Notes: generated by a model not told the origin, from the letters alone. Shown: positions 11,234 to 25,061, counted from the stretch's first letter. The stretch: 64,000 bases of DNA from Euphorbia lathyris (GCF_963576675.1 NC_088911.1:59605756-59669755), one strand, 5' to 3'. Program-made: numbers and translations.

Positions 11234-14200
11234 ATTTTCCCATTTTTGAGTAAAAGACGTAGCCAGAAGTGAATTTTCTTTCATCCATATCTCCCTCCCA
11301 GTCTACATTTGAGTATCGTCTTTACAATAGACCAATGAGCTTGACCTGGGTTGGATTTGTATCTGCTAACTATCCCAACATCATGGAAGATATCAGGCCT
11401 AATGCATAACATTGCATATATAAGGTTACCAACCGCATTCGTATAAGGAACATTTTCCATTTTCTAGATTTCTTGTTGTGTTTTGGGGCACATCTTTGAG
11501 CTTAGAACGTGATCTTTGCTCATTGGGCTATCTATGGGTTTACAGTCTTGCATATTGAATTGCTCAAGAACTTTGTTAATGTAAGTCTCTTGAGACAAGG
11601 TCAATAGTTTCTTTGAGTGATCCCTTGTGATCTTGACCCCAAGGATATATGCAGCTTCTCCCATATCTTTCATCTCTAAACTTGAACTAAACCAAGCTTT
11701 GGTTTGATTTACAAAAGTCATATCATTACCTGCAATTAGGATATCATCAACATATAATGATAGAATCATAAACTTATTTCCATAGCGTTTGTATAGAAAT
11801 AGTGGTCTTTTTCAATTTGATTGAAGCCATTCGATGCCATCTCATCATGAAAATGAAGGTACCATTGTCTTGAAGACTATTTGAGGCTATAGATCGATTT
11901 GATCAATTCGCAAACCTTTTGTTCGCAGCCTTCTCGAACGAAACCTACAGGCTGTTGTATGTAAATTTCTTCTTCCAATTCTCCATTGAGAAATCCAGTC
12001 TTGGCATCCATTTGATGTAGCTCTAGGTCCAACCCTACCACTATTGCGAGTATGAGCCTTATGGAAGTAAATCTTACAATAGGAGAGAATGTCTCCTCAA
12101 AGTCTATTCCTTCTTATTGTGTGTAGCCCTTGGAGACTAAGCGAGCCTTGTACCTTTTAATACTGCCATCAACCTTTCGCTTAATTTTGAGAACCCATTT
12201 GTTCCCAATTGTCCTTCTACCCTTGGGTAAGTCAACCAATTCCTAAACATGGTTGACTCGCATGGAATTCATTTCTTCTTCCATTGCTTTAATCTATTTG
12301 TCTTTTTCGGGACATGGGAGAGCTTGTTGAATATTCTCCGGTTTCCGCATCATCACAAGGAGTTACTAAAAGAGCTGAGCATTTGACACCAAGTTGTCGG
12401 TGATCAACTTTTTGTCTTTTAGTGCAACGCGACTCTGAGTCCTAGTAGACGAATTTCATGTATTCATCATAATTCGATATGCTCCCATTGGGACCAAGTT
12501 CCATATTTTCATAATAATGGGGAATAACACTCCCATTTTCATCCGGATCTAGAGTATTCATAATTTTCTGAGGTGCATTGACATGATCTTGTTCCTCGAA
12601 ATTCCTGAGTGATTTGAACATTATCAGGTTCCTAAAAAATTCTCCCATTCGAATCGAGAGGTCTGTTAGGCTCTAATTCCTTATAGAGGATGCTATCTTG
12701 GTCGACATTTCTTGATTTTGAAAACTCATTTTCTAGAAAGACGACATCTCGTGATTCAAATTTTGAAACTCTTCCATCTTCTTTTTCTCCTACGAGAACA
12801 TGTCCTTTTGACAGTTCTGGGTATCTTATAAAGATACATTTCTTGCCCCTCGGGCCTAGTTTCCCAAACTTACTCGAGGTGTCGTGGGTGAAAATGGTGC
12901 AGCCCTAAGGTTTTAAATAGTTTAAAATGGGATTGTGACCGGTCCATAGCTCATATGGAGTGGAAGTGACAGATTTGGAGGCATTCAGTTTAGGGCGTAG
13001 GTTGCCGTGAGCAACACATCTCCGTAAAATGAAATGGGTAAGTTGGCCCCAACCATCATCGACCTAACCATATCGAGAAGAGTTCTATTCCTCCTCTCGA
13101 CAACAACATTTTGTTACGGAGTGTATCAAATTATCAACTGATGTTCAGTTCCTTTTTCATCATATAAAGCATTGAATTCATCTGAAAGATATTCCCGACC
13201 CCAGCCAATTATCAAAGCTTTGACTTTTCTATTTAACTGATTCTCGGCTAAGTTCGTGAACTTTTTGAAACAGCTTAATGCCTCAGATTTGTGAGACATG
13301 AGATAGACGTGACCATATCTAGTATAGTCGTTAATAAAGGTGATGAAATAGTAAGCCCCGTGCCTAGCCCTCACATTTATTGGACCACAAACATCTTAAT
13401 GGATTAATTGTAAAGGGTAGTTGGCTCTAGTAGCCTTTTTGAACAGTTTTCTTGAAAATTTTCCTTTTAGGTAAGTCTCACATGGTGGTAATTCGACGTG
13501 GTTCAAACTACCTAAGAGGCCTTCTTTACCTAATCGATTCATACAATCTTGTCCTATGTGATTCAAATGAGCATGCCATAATAATGCACCTTTATCTATA
13601 GAAGAAGAAGAGACAGTATTAAGGGAAATGGATTTATTATAAGTACTTAACTCAAAATCCATGGCAATCAAACCATTCGTAAAATAACTAGATCCATAAT
13701 AGGTATTTAGCAAACACAACTTCAAGCTATTATCGTTAAAAAACAAATTAGAACCCATGTTCATCAATTGTGAAACATAAATGAGATTTCGACGAATCTT
13801 AGGGGCATAAAAAACATCATGTAGGAAGAGAGTCCGACCTCCTTATAGAACTAACCTACAAGTACCAATCCCTCGAACTTCGACCTTTGAGTTATTTCCT
13901 ACATACAGCCACTTTGATCCCTCTAGCAAGCGCCTGAAATCTATGAAGGCTTTATAATCCTTCATCACGTGGTTTGTTGCACCTGAATCAATTATCCATA
14001 AAGGATCTAATTCAGTCAAAAGAATAGTAGAAGATACATAAACTTGACTAACAAGCGTTTTAGAAACATGTACCTTAGGGACTTTGCATTCAAACGCATA
14101 GTGCCCTCTTTGCTGGCAATTGTAACATTTCACACGTGAGATGTTAAATTTGTGCTTGTTCTTTTTGTTCTTCCCTTTTTCTTTGGGTTCCTTTTTTTGC

Positions 14201-14588
14201 TCTCTGCCCTTGCCATAGAAACGATTGTGCTTCTTTCCTTGATTTTTTGGGACATTCCCACTGGGATGAGAACCCATATAAATAGCCTTAGAACTCACTC
14301 TGACGGTGGCTAATCGGTCCTCTTCTAGGTCCAGGTGGCGACTGACATCCTCAAAGGTCGTACCAATATGGAATGGGTCAGGTGCATCTTCATATGCTCC
14401 CAACTATTTGGCAATGCACGAATAACAGCTTGAACTTTCTGCTCACCAGTCAACTTGTGACCTCCTGCATCGAGGGAACTGATCATGTTGGACATTTCTC
14501 TCAAATGTTTCCTCATGGTGTGATCAACTTTCTTTTTATAGGCATCAACCTTTATAGTAAGAGACCAGAGTTTAGTTAGAGACATGCC
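11234..14588 (-). pseudogene. Cop-H gag-pol (gag C-terminus to start of RNase H), decayed
   Basis: On the minus strand from high to low coordinates: gag of UBN2 type (14588-14300); a CCHC zinc knuckle (CYNCQQRGHYAFEC, about 14127-14086); protease with the DSG triad (LWIIDSGATNHV, near 13989); pre-integrase region with the H-L-H part of its zinc finger (about 13600-13480); integrase core (13374-12950); an acidic linker (12648-12442); RT (about 12310-11464) with YVDDIL near 11751; and the start of RNase H. Several stops and frameshifts split it, so no polyprotein can be made. Gag breaks off at 14588 because Ang-B is inserted there. Confidence 0.85.
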
Positions 14589-15039
14589 TGTTGGGGTTTA
14601 GTGTCCTATAGACAATTGTTCTAGGATATGAACTAAATATAAATGAAGTGTTCTTTATGTCATTTGTTTTAATAAGATATGGTTTCATAACTATATAAAA
14701 GCAACCTCTTTTAAAGAACTAAATAAGTCTAATAAAAGGAAATCTCTAAGTTTGTTTAAAGTGATTATAAAGTGTTCATACAAGCATGAAGTGAGACGAA
14801 ACTTTATAATAAACTAATAAACTTAAAACCACCCCAAGTCAAGTAATATGTTTAGGATTGACATATCACTGTTGCGAATTGCATATAACAATGTCTTCTG
14901 TCAAGACAGAGAGCTGATCTCACAAGCTTCAGATATACAGATAATCTGGACACTTGCATGGATCCAATGAAAGGGAGTTCATTAGGATTGGGGACCCGAC
15001 TTGAGATAACAGGATGGGTAGATTCATCTTTGTCACCTG
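14589..15039 (+). repeat. Ang-B 5' LTR, left part
   Basis: Begins TGTTGGGGTTTAGTGTCC and matches 54668-55118. It is cut at 15039 by Sire-C. The bases ACCTG (15035-15039) are the target duplication of that insertion. Confidence 0.9.
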
Positions 15040-16373
15040 TGTTGGTCCCTTATAACGTGACAAGGTTAGTTCCAAGAGGGGGGATAGGAACTATTTAAAA
15101 TTTTGTCCGTTAAGGCTGACTTCTTTTCTTAGGAAAAGGTTTACACAGCGGCGCTAAGTAGTTTTGAGACACAAGCTTAGTCAACTTGTGACTAAGTCTG
15201 TTTCTTTCCTTGAGTCAGGAGATAGCACTTAGAGTCTATTCCTGAACTCAGCTTCTTAGTGCACTCAACTCAGCGTGAGTTCGTTACTTAGTCAGTTTTA
15301 TAGCAAGCAATATATAAAGGAGTTTAAGGGTTAGAAATATGTTACTCAGCAGACATATCCTATTTTGGCCTCTCCGCCTACGTCCAGTCCCCGGAACTCG
15401 TTCCGAGCTTTTTGAATTCTCTACTGAGCTCTTTAAAGGTAGAGCACGAAACCTTTTACAATAGAAGCTGAGTATACAAGAGTACCTTCCTCTATACCTC
15501 TACTCACTCCTATAACTACCGCTGAGTACTATAACCGAGTACTCAGCCTCTCCTTTCTATTCTTCTAGAAATGATAAAGTGTTTGTCCTAAACAACAATT
15601 GCTAAGACACTTTAGATGATTGAAATCACTCTAGACTTTTACACAATGATTGGAAATTGGTGTAAGATTTTTCTTTGCTTTTCTCACAGAACTTCAAGTA
15701 TGAATTTGGACAGCGTTTCGACTAATTGAAGATCTGCATCGAATGAAGCAATTGAGAGGCCTTTATATAGTGACACTTCAAGCACCGGTAATTTTGAATT
15801 GCGAAATAACCGTTGGAGGCAAATGGCTTCCTGTCATTGTCACTCTGGACGTGCTCAGTGTCGTTGGCCAATGAGATTCTTGCATCTTCTGTCTACGGCA
15901 GTGCTCAGTAGCTTTTCGTCAGATAAACAGCATGTTTCGACATTTACGGCAAAGTCTTCCAGACAGCTTCCTGCGCCTTTTGAACTTTACCCAAAGTAGA
16001 AATACTTTGTCTATAAGTTGGTTCTGTTCTGCCGCTGACCTGACTGCATTGTCGCTCAACTCAGCAGCTTCGTCTTGAAGCTTTTGTTAGAAAGCTTCTC
16101 GATCCTTCTTCATGCTGAGTCGTCGTTTCACTTGATACGACTGCGTTTTATCTTCTTGGGCCGTGAGGTCTTGATGTGTTGACTTGGGCTTGACTTCCAC
16201 TTATGGGCCTTTAGACTTTTTATCTTAATGTCTTATAAATCAATAAACTCAACATTGAACAAACACATTAGTGTGAATAAATCAAAGCATTTAAATTTAA
16301 TGTGTTAGAATATTTTTTATCAATTAATTAAATAATTTTGTCAAATCAAAATCATGTGAAAGGTGTTTCAACA
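15040..16373 (-). repeat. Sire-C 3' LTR
   Basis: 1334 bp. On the minus strand it runs from TGTTGAAACACC (16373) to GGGACCAACA (15040). A TATA box (TATATAAAGG) is near 15763-15772 and the CTGAGTACT stem-loop is near 15522-15548. Close to identical with 35772-37104. Confidence 0.92.
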
Positions 16374-16900
16374 AACTCCCCCATTTTGATGTTGGCAAAA
16401 ATATTCAGTGAAGAACTCAGTGTTGAGCTCCCCCATGATAGTTGACCTTATATTACTCAGGATACTCCCCCGTAAGGGTTGAGCTACTGACTTAGTTTGA
16501 CTTTAAACATTTCAAAGTTTAATCAAGTAAGTCTAAGGTCAGTTTTCAGAAATAGGTCATCTCATGGAACATATTCTTTTTAACTCAGTTTATGCGGAAG
16601 ATTTAGATATCAGAGAGCGCTGAGTATATCTTTGTTCAATGTGTTTAAGAAGACATATAAAAGAGGTCAACTTATAGATCAACACAATATACAATCATAG
16701 AGCAATGTAGACAATTAACGCAGTTGATTTAATGAAGATGCATTTGAGTTTATCACAAAACATAAGTAAGCATCCATAAGATTGGTCAATTTTGAAAAAG
16801 GTAGATGCATGCATAGTTTTGTATTCAGGGACAGCACAACAAAATTCATAAGGGAAAGACTACAAGTTTTTAAAATCTAAGTCTAGCAATCCTAGCCAAG
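16374..16900 (-). other. Sire-C 3' UTR with three polypurine-tract motifs
   Basis: On the minus strand there are three purine tracts: TTACGGGGGAGTAT (about 16476-16463), ATCATGGGGGAGCTC (about 16440-16426) and AAAATGGGGGAGTT directly before the LTR (about 16387-16374). The last is the functional position for plus-strand priming; the upstream two are conserved in Sire-A and Sire-E. Confidence 0.75.
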
Positions 16901-19900
16901 CTATTTTTTCTTGTAGTTGAGTTGGGCTTCATGCTCTTTAGCTTTTCCTTTTCCCTTGAATTTCTGCTGACTTCCTGATGCTTCCTCTGATTGTTGAGTT
17001 CTTTGAGCTTGTTCTTTCTCCCCCGTTTTGCCACCATCGGCAGGAGGAGGAATGAAGGTGTCATCAATGGCAGCATGAGTTAAGCGTTTAGAGAATGCCT
17101 TAAGCCTGCGCGTGCTTTCATTGATGCCATCAAAAACAGGAACACCCTCATCCAAGACAGAACGTGGAATCCTGATAGCCGAGGCACTGAGCATACTCAG
17201 GATATATTCTTGAGACTTTCCAACCCAGGTTATACTGTCAGTCAGCATGGCAAAGGCTTGATGAAACATCTTTAGCAAGGCCAAGTCAAAGTACTGACGT
17301 TGAGCATTTGAGTGGCACACGTGGTTGAAAGTGACTCGAGAGTACTTCAGAATTTCATTCGTCTTGAGTTGGTCAGTTTCCATCTCTTCCTTACTCAAGT
17401 TGAGTAGATGAACAGCCTCACTAATTTGCTCAATGGAGCATTAGGAGGAGGAAGAGAGTTGCTTATTTATTCTGGCTTGCTCAGTGTGAAGCTGGTTAAA
17501 GAGTTGATGAACTTCAGCAGAAGTTGCATACATTGTGTTTGCAGCTGACAGTTGATGAAGTTGACCCTATAGAGATTTCATGTGATTGACCATTGTCAGT
17601 TGGAGTTCGGCCAGCTTTGTTATGGATTCCTGTCTGGGCTGTTGAGACTGAAGTGAAGTCATGACACTTAGAAGATCCTTAAGACCTTTGATTTCTGTGA
17701 GAAGCTGAGTGACAGACGAAAGCTGAGTTGGCTCAACAGGAACTGACCCAGCAGCATCGGTATTTGTTTGATGGAGGTCCTGGAGTAGAGTGTGAGCGGA
17801 GTCAATGATTCTTCGACCAGACTCAGAAGCATTCAAATAAGAGTAGGATCCATCATTATTTGGCTCAGTTGCCAGAATACGAGTAGAACCGAATTATGGA
17901 GGTGTTTGGTTCTGCTTAATATTAGAACTGCCAGCATGATCAGCGGCTGGTCTTGAGTGGATATTTCCAACAGGAGCTGACTGGATGATATTCTGCACTT
18001 GTGTTTGTGGAAGAGAAAGATCGGCAGAATTATCTACTTGCTCAGTGTCAGACTGAAGCTGACTGGTTTGAGGAGGTTGAAGAATTTCAGCACTGACCTG
18101 AGCAGGTATTTCCTTAGCTGGCTCAACATGTTGAGGAGCAGGAACTTCAGGCACTTGCTCGGGATCATCTTGGCTAAGGGGAGCAGTTGAGTCGGCATGT
18201 TCCTTAGGATTAGAAACAGAGGCTTGCTTTTCCTGTTGCTCTAGTGGAGATTCAATGGGATTTGAGAAGAACTTAAATTGCATATCTGATAGGTCAGTGA
18301 TCTGATCCCGCAGAGGTGAGTCACTCATAAGGTCAATGACAGGGGATCTGTGTGCCTTCTTCTTAAGTCTCCTTAATTTCTTAGTCTTTTGAGGAGAGGG
18401 GTCAGCAGGAATGGACTCAATAGAGTCAGTGAGTGAGGTTGCCCCTTGATCAGTGTGTTCCTTTGCTGTTGGCTCAGCTTCTTCTTCTTCTTCAACCTAC
18501 TCAGTGTAGGTTGTTTCATGTTGTTCAACATCTGATGGCTCATGTTGCTCATCATCCACTGTTTCCTCATTTTCAAACTGACCATCCAGTTCATCTTCTT
18601 CTTGTTCATCCTGTGGTTGCTCAATGTCAATGCCAAGACTTTGTGCACAGTGTGAGTCAGCAGGAATAACGAAGTCAGTGGGAGGTGCATTGATAGGACT
18701 TAACTCAGAAGATATTTTCTTCTTTCTAAGTGGTTGCTCATCAGTGTCCTCATTCTCGTCTACCTCAGGCTCAGCTTGCCTTTTGTGATTTTCTGCTGAC
18801 TTAGGCTTAGATTGTCCTTGTGCCACTTGAGGCTTTGTTCCTCTGGATACAAACCGAACTTTCTTCGGTGGAGAAGCACCATCTGTTGAAGAGGTCTGAA
18901 CAGCTTTTCTCTTTCTATCCTGTTTGATAGCTTGAACTTGCTTTCCCTTCTTCCCTTTTCGGGTCTGCATCCCGTCGGTTTCCTGAACAGCGGCCCCTTT
19001 TCCTTTCTTGGGCACAATTGGTTGATTGTAGAATAGACCAAACAATGCAGCTGCAGTGATTTCTGTACCCCAGGTGTGGATTTCCTCGACCAAGCTCACC
19101 CGGTGATCCTTGAGGATTCTTGTGATTATGGAGCCTAACCTAAGGGTTCCAGTACTTCTTTGAAACCCACCGATTATAAAGACAAGCATGTTGATCAGCT
19201 TATAGGTCAGCATGTGCCAGATGAAACACTGCTCAAAGTTTGTCGCTGAGTTGGTGGAGTTGATCTTAGGGAAGAGGAAATTGGTCAGTATGTAGTGGGC
19301 CATCTTTTGATGTTGACCCATGGAGGTACTCGAAATTTCCCCTACATGACCAGGAGGTTTACAAAACTCAGCGGGATACTTAATCTTATCTTGGTCACCT
19401 GATTTTCTGAGTTGAGCTCCTTCGTTTTTCAATTTGAGCAGTGACGCAATGTAAGCAGGGTTGATGAAGATATCCTTCCCTCGAACCTTGGTGACCATAT
19501 AGTCCCGGTTATCGTTAGTGACTCTTAGGTTAGCGTAGAATTCCTTCACTAACTCGGGATAGGTAGCTTCACGAACTGAGAATAGCTCGGTCCGACCGTT
19601 CTTTGTGATCCACTCACAGAAGGGTTGCTCAGCTTCCACAAATCCCTTTGAGAACCAGTGGGAGTGGTCAACCTTATATCCCCTAACACTCTTGTATACC
19701 AGTGAGCAGGTTCTCTCTGTGGGTTTCTTACCCTTGTCCTTCTGTTGCTTCCCTTTCGAGGAGGTGGCTTGGTCAGCCTTGGTTTTCTTCCTCGGTGTAG
19801 TGACCTTTGAGTGGTCACGCTGACTAGTTGCTTGAGACTTAGTGGGAGTCTCGCTATATTCCTGCTGAGCAGGAGATTGAGGGTCTTCATCGGAGCGGTT

Positions 19901-19954
19901 ATCGTCGTTGTAACAGCCTCCGGAGAGATTCTGAGAATCCGACATGATTTGCAT
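16901..19954 (-). pseudogene. Sire-C third ORF (ORF3), full length with in-frame stops
   Basis: One continuous frame of 1018 codons with stops at 18497-18499, 17894-17896, 17567-17569 and 17441-17443 and no frameshift. Residues about 75-290 form a conserved globular region (CEWITKNGRTELFSV, EFYANLRV, MGQHQKMAHY) that I recognise as the domain labelled putative plant transposon protein. It is followed by basic, nuclear-localisation-like clusters (about 310-400), an acidic region (about 410-485), a Pro/Gln/Ser-rich stretch, a glutamine- and leucine-rich helical C-terminal part, and a KKK tail. Its position after pol corresponds to the env-like ORF of Sireviruses, but I see no signal peptide and no convincing membrane anchor. 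Role unknown. It has a TATA box 94 bp upstream. Confidence 0.75.
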
Positions 19955-20047
19955 AGAATTTGAGAAGTTTTGGGAATTTTGGAGAGAAGAGGATTTGAAT
20001 ACCAGAAATTTCTAAGCGTAAAGAGGTAACAGTGGGAATTCGTCCAC

Positions 20048-20057
20048 TATTTATAGA
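20048..20057 (-). promoter_or_regulatory. TATA box in front of Sire-C ORF3
   Basis: CTATAAATAG on the minus strand, about 95 bp before the ORF3 start codon, followed by CTTTACGCTTA and a CT-rich leader as in many plant 5' UTRs. The same arrangement stands before ORF3 in Sire-E (45124-45240), although the spacer between pol and ORF3 has diverged. I infer an internal promoter. Confidence 0.5.
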
Positions 20058-20382
20058 GGTGTCGAGTTGATCCTAAGCGTTGAGGTGGTCATTTGACCTC
20101 GAGATACTCAATCGACAAAGATTCTGGCATTTATGACACATTCGGCGCATGTATTTTCTAATTATTACGCTTACATCATCCTAGGTGGCTATTTAATTCA
20201 CGTGTTTTGCATTAAATTTTGCAACGGATCTTTACTCAGTGTTAAGGATTTCAAATGTTTAATGTTCTGAGTAGTCAGTGTTACGCAAAGGAACAATTCG
20301 TGTGTTTAATCACTCAGTTTAAGATAACCACTCAGTGTGTATATCTACTCAGCATGCATATATCACATATTATACTTGGAAT

Positions 20383-21739
20383 TTACTGAAGAGGATTAAA
20401 CATACCAATGGCTTCTCTAAGTATGTTGAATTGCTCACGAGCCAGTGGCTTTGTGAAAATATCAGCAAGCTGCTCATCCGTTGGGATATAGGTCAGCTTG
20501 ATCTCTCCCTTGAGTACATGATCTCTGATGAAGTGATGTCTTATGCTGACGTGCTTCATCCTGCTGTGCTGGATTGGGTTCTTTGATAGGTAAATGACAC
20601 TCTTGTTGTCACATTTGACTTTAATTGTTTTAGTCTGAACGCCATAATCTTCTAGCTGTTGCTTAATCCAGAGGACTTGAGCAACATAGCTTCCAGCAGT
20701 AGTGTACTCAGCTTCAGTGGTTGACAGGACTACTGACGCCTGCTTCTTGCTGAACCAGAACACAAGACAACTTCTAAGGAAGTGGCATCCTCCTGAGGTG
20801 CTTTTTGGTTCAAACTTGTCTCGTCCGTAGTCAGTGTCAGTGTATCCAATGAGTGTGAAATCATGAGTATTAGGATACCACAAACCTGCATTCACTGGGC
20901 CTTGCAAATATCTAAGGATTCTTTTTACAGCTATGTAATGAGATTCCTTAGGGTTAGATTGATATCTAGCACAATAACATACTGAGAACTGAATGTCCGG
21001 CCTACTAGCAGATAAGTAGAGTAGAGAGCCAATCATACCTCGGTACAATATGCTGTCTACTGACTTACCATTTTCGTCAGCGCAGAGGACAGTGTCAGTG
21101 CCCATAGGGGTAGATATTGACTTGCAATTCTCAAGTTCATACTTCTTCAATATCTCCTTAGCATACTTAGTTTGACTGATGAAGATGCCATTTTTCCCTT
21201 GTTTGATTTGAAGTCCAAGGAAGAAGTTGAGTTCTCCCATCATTGACATTTCAAACTCAATCTGCATCTGCTTACTAAATTCCTTGCACATTGACTCGTT
21301 AGTGGCACCAAAAATAATGTCATCAACATATATCTGAGCCAATAGGGTATCTTTACCCTTCCTCTTAATGAATAAGGTTGTATCAGATTTACCTCTGACA
21401 TAATTTCTAGTCAGCAGGAAACTGGTCAGCCTCTCATACCAAGCACGTGGTGCTTGCTTGAGAACATACAGAGCCTTTTTGAGTTTATAAACGTGGTTTG
21501 GAAACTTGGGATCCTCAAACCCTGGAGGCTGATTAACATAGACTTCCTCGTTTATAACTCCATTAAGGAATGCACTCTTAACATCCGTTTGAAATAATTT
21601 AAAGTTCATATACCTTGCATACGCACATAAAATTCTTATAGCCTCTAGCCTTGCCACTGGGGCGAAGGTCTCACCGTAGTCAATACCTTCTTGCTGACTG
21701 TAGCCTTGAGCTACAAGTCTTGCTTTGTTCCTGACCACG
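20383..21739 (-). pseudogene. Sire-C pol, C-terminal part: reverse transcriptase and RNase H
   Basis: An open frame of about 450 codons starts at the Tat-D insertion point. [35 protein letters not shown] and YVDDIIFG (the catalytic YVDD). RNase [20 protein letters not shown] and [14 protein letters not shown], ending with ADIFTKPLA and a stop at 20383. The piece itself is open to the end, but it is detached from its N-terminal half by 10.4 kb of Tat-D; the first ~30 codons of the open frame starting at 21834 come from the Tat-D LTR. The missing half is at 32190-33930. Confidence 0.88.
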
Positions 21740-23321
21740 TGATGCGCCTCCCATAAAGGAGACTCACTAAGGGATAAGTGTACCCCGTCGTTATCAAGTA
21801 ATAAAATTCTGGAAAGTCCAGGTATCGTCCACATGATTTATTTCTGCAAGTATCGAATTACTTGGTCTCAGGTGTTATCTAGGCTTAGGGGGTTTTGAGT
21901 TTGGTTTTGCTTAAGTTAATCTACTCTTGGGTTGAATTATACTACTCCTAGCTAAGTTATCTAATTCTATCTAAGTTATTCTACGCCTAATTAAGTTACT
22001 CTACCCCTAATTAAGTTAAACTACTCCTAGGTGATCTTTTACCAATGCAATTATCCGAGGGAGCATGAAGGGATACGATGATAATGAAAATAGATTGTTT
22101 AAGCAATTGAATTAAAACCTAATCTAAGTCACTTGTGTCCGAGGCGATTAACCCTACCTATCCTCCTGAGGTCCCTAGTTCGTGATTCCCTTGTAAGACC
22201 GAAACTAGCTCTAAGGCTCAGCAATTTGGGCTTAATCTTCTATAGGGTCGTCAATCCTATAGGCACTGACTAGGTCAGATTCAGCTCGCAATATGTGCCA
22301 ACTTAATTTTGGGATTATCGAATGAGTTAAACCAATCAGACAAAGCGTAAGACAAAGATTAAAGCAATAAAACAATTGAATAAACAAAACTATAATATAT
22401 ATCAAAGATGAAAGTATTGTCACGAAGATACAATGAGCCTAGGATTCATAACATGGATCAGAGGCTAGACAGAATATAAAAGAAGAAAAATCCCTTTCAG
22501 GGAACCTGTCTACCAATGTAGGCGTCTTCCTAGGACTTAAGGATGGAGCTTGAGCAATCCTCGGTGAGCGGAGCTTCGGAGGTGTCTTCAATGGAGGTTT
22601 GAAGGATATGGAGGAGGTGGAGAGGATTTCTCAAGGTGAAAAGCTAAGAAAATTACAAAGATAAAAGATATCTAATTTACAATGGAACAATCCTATTTAT
22701 AGGCGCGGCTCGGGCCCTTTTCTTGACCTATTTCGTGTCTTTATGCAGGTAGGAAGTCGTGGGGCCGGTCGTGGAGGCGGAATTGGTCTTTTTGACCAAT
22801 TCCCACAGGTCTGCTCGCCGAGCAGGCACTGCTCGTCGCGAGCAGGCTCCCTGCTCGCCCGAGCAGGCCTTTGAGGGCCTGCTCGGCGAGCTAGCCTAAA
22901 TAGGCCAGTTCGTCGAGCAGTCTTGCCCGGCACGCCTCTGCCCGGTCGCTGAATGCCAAAAGTGTGTTTTTCGCCCGAACTTATCCCTGCGCATGCACAA
23001 AAACTCCGGATAGCATTAGTCCAAAGGCTAAATTGACCCGCCAACCACTTATTTTGAGCAAACGCTTCGTTTGGTGTGACTTTTGACGGATCAATTAGCT
23101 TCAAAAGGTAACAGAATTATAATATGCATGCCATTTTGGCCGTATTTGCCTAAATTGATCATAAAACGAGCCTAAACAACGAAAAGTAAATAAAACATTT
23201 CCAATTTCTAACTAACTCACACAAAAGCATGTAAATGCGAGAATTGCTCGCTTATTAACTAAATAATGCTAAAAACCGTCCTAAAACCGTACCCAAAGAT
23301 AGGGGTTTTTGACCCCTATCA
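21740..23321 (-). repeat. Tat-D LTR1 (outer 3' LTR)
   Basis: 1582 bp. On the minus strand it begins TGATAGGGGTCAAAAACCCC and ends GGAGGCGCATCA; TATA box CTATAAATAGG near 22693-22703. It is the outlier of the three LTRs: 23 bp shorter, with about 24 substitutions against LTR3 and a differently arranged GC-rich palindrome block (22800-22925). Confidence 0.9.
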
Positions 23322-25061
23322 AACCTCCTCGCACTTAAAACTTTACTTGTCCCCAAGTAAACTAAAAAAACTAAACTCGCAATCACAAGCAAGCTAGAAA
23401 ACCTCCCGGTTTGACTAGGTGCTTGACACAATTTCGAGCATCTGTAATTACATGCATTCGGAAATACAAAGTAGAGACACGATATCCAAAAGCCGCATTT
23501 CAATTATCATAGGTCACATGTTTTAAGAAAAAGGACACATATTCAATTAAACGAGCTTGAGGGGATCGCTAAGTAAAACACCTCACCATAGGTAGTTCAC
23601 TCATTTCACACAATTTTGGTGGCTAAAGTGTTTACTCTCGGCTTATGTTCTTGCTTAGGATTACGTTGATTTTGCACGTTCATCCGAGTTCCTCTACTAT
23701 GCTATATGACTCCGATGATATCAAAAACAGCCTCGAATTGGGGTTGTAATGTGGTTAGAGGATTAAAGGTACAACAAGGGTTAATAGTTCTAGCGCTAGA
23801 AAAACAAAGTTAAAGTGGCTTTAGCGAGTATGAAGTGACTGAGCTTTTTATTCGTTATATTTTCTTTGAGACGTTTTGATTTTAAGAACTGGGAGATAGA
23901 GTTCTCCTTCTTTTGTTTCGTCTCTTTTCTTTTCTTTTTTTGTTTTTTTTTTGGATAGCATTGCTCAATCACTTCTTAGCCTTTTGGCTTGCTACTATGA
24001 TGCCATAAACAAGGATAAAGCGCTAGAAGAAAACAAAGGCTCAATTCGAGCTTTGCAAAAACTGGGTTAAGTAACAAACCAAGTGATGGTTTGCAAAAAT
24101 TGGGTTAGGACGAAAGAAAATATATAAGATACAAAATACAGGCTCAAAGGGGCTTCCTAGAGTAGATGAAAAAGAGAAAATAAGGTAAAGAAAAGGTTAA
24201 TTCTAGTGAGGCTGATTCATCGTTTAACATCTTAAATCATCGCATGTAGGTTCAACTCAGTATTAGGTACAAAATCTGTAATCTTTCCACAAGTCAAAGC
24301 ATTCATACAAAAATGTCAAGAAAAAGAGCTTTTTGATGTTCGCTCTTGGGCTCAAATTCAACTCACAGTTCTTGGGTTTCAAATTTGTGCTTACTAGTTC
24401 TCCCCAAACTCGAGTTTAATATCACATGCCTTCAATTCTTAAGTTATCTACCTAAGTAATGATTTTAGCATTTCTTCAAAAGTAGGGTCTAAATGCAAAC
24501 TTTAGCTCATGCTTTTACAGATACAAGGATTGTGTCCTACACCTAAACTAGTTGTCATGCAATCTTAGATTCGGTTCTCAGTCCTCAAGGACAAATAATG
24601 AAGTTTAGATTCGAAGGAGGTTCACGGTTTTAGGTCCTAAACATGCAAAAACATAAATAAAACCCGAAGACATTTAAACTAAACTAGACACGACGCAACA
24701 AAAATTTAAAAATTATATAAATTTTTGTAAGTTTGTCTACCCCTCCTCATCGCACTTAAATCATGCAATAAGTTCCAACATTGCATTTAAAACAATAAAA
24801 CACATGTGAAAGAAGTTAGGGTGGAGAAGACAACTTACTAACCAAAGTTAAAAACAGAAATCTATAATTGAATTAAAAAGAAAAACAAACCTAGAAAAAG
24901 TTTAATCCAAACTTGGGTTGCCTCCCAAGAAGCGCTACTTTATAGTCGGTTCGCTCGACATGGAGTTCCTTCCTAGGTGTAAGCTTCTACTCGCGTTAGG
25001 AACTCGAACTCCTTGAGAAATAACCCGTACCTACAAAACGGATTAAGAGCCTCTAATAAGT

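Noticed and set aside
21740..21834. Alternative N-terminus of the Sire-C RT piece starting at 21834
   Set aside because: The first ~30 codons are Tat-D LTR sequence joined by the insertion; real pol sequence starts at 21734.
22697..23104. ORF of 135 codons, and its counterparts of 128 codons at 27152-27538 and 31586-31972
   Set aside because: They lie within the Tat-D LTR over the GC-rich palindrome block; the indels there change the sequence between copies and no domain is visible.
23255..23503. 82-codon ORF repeated at 27689-27937
   Set aside because: It spans the LTR/internal border of Tat-D, so it is a by-product of the duplicated sequence and not a gene.
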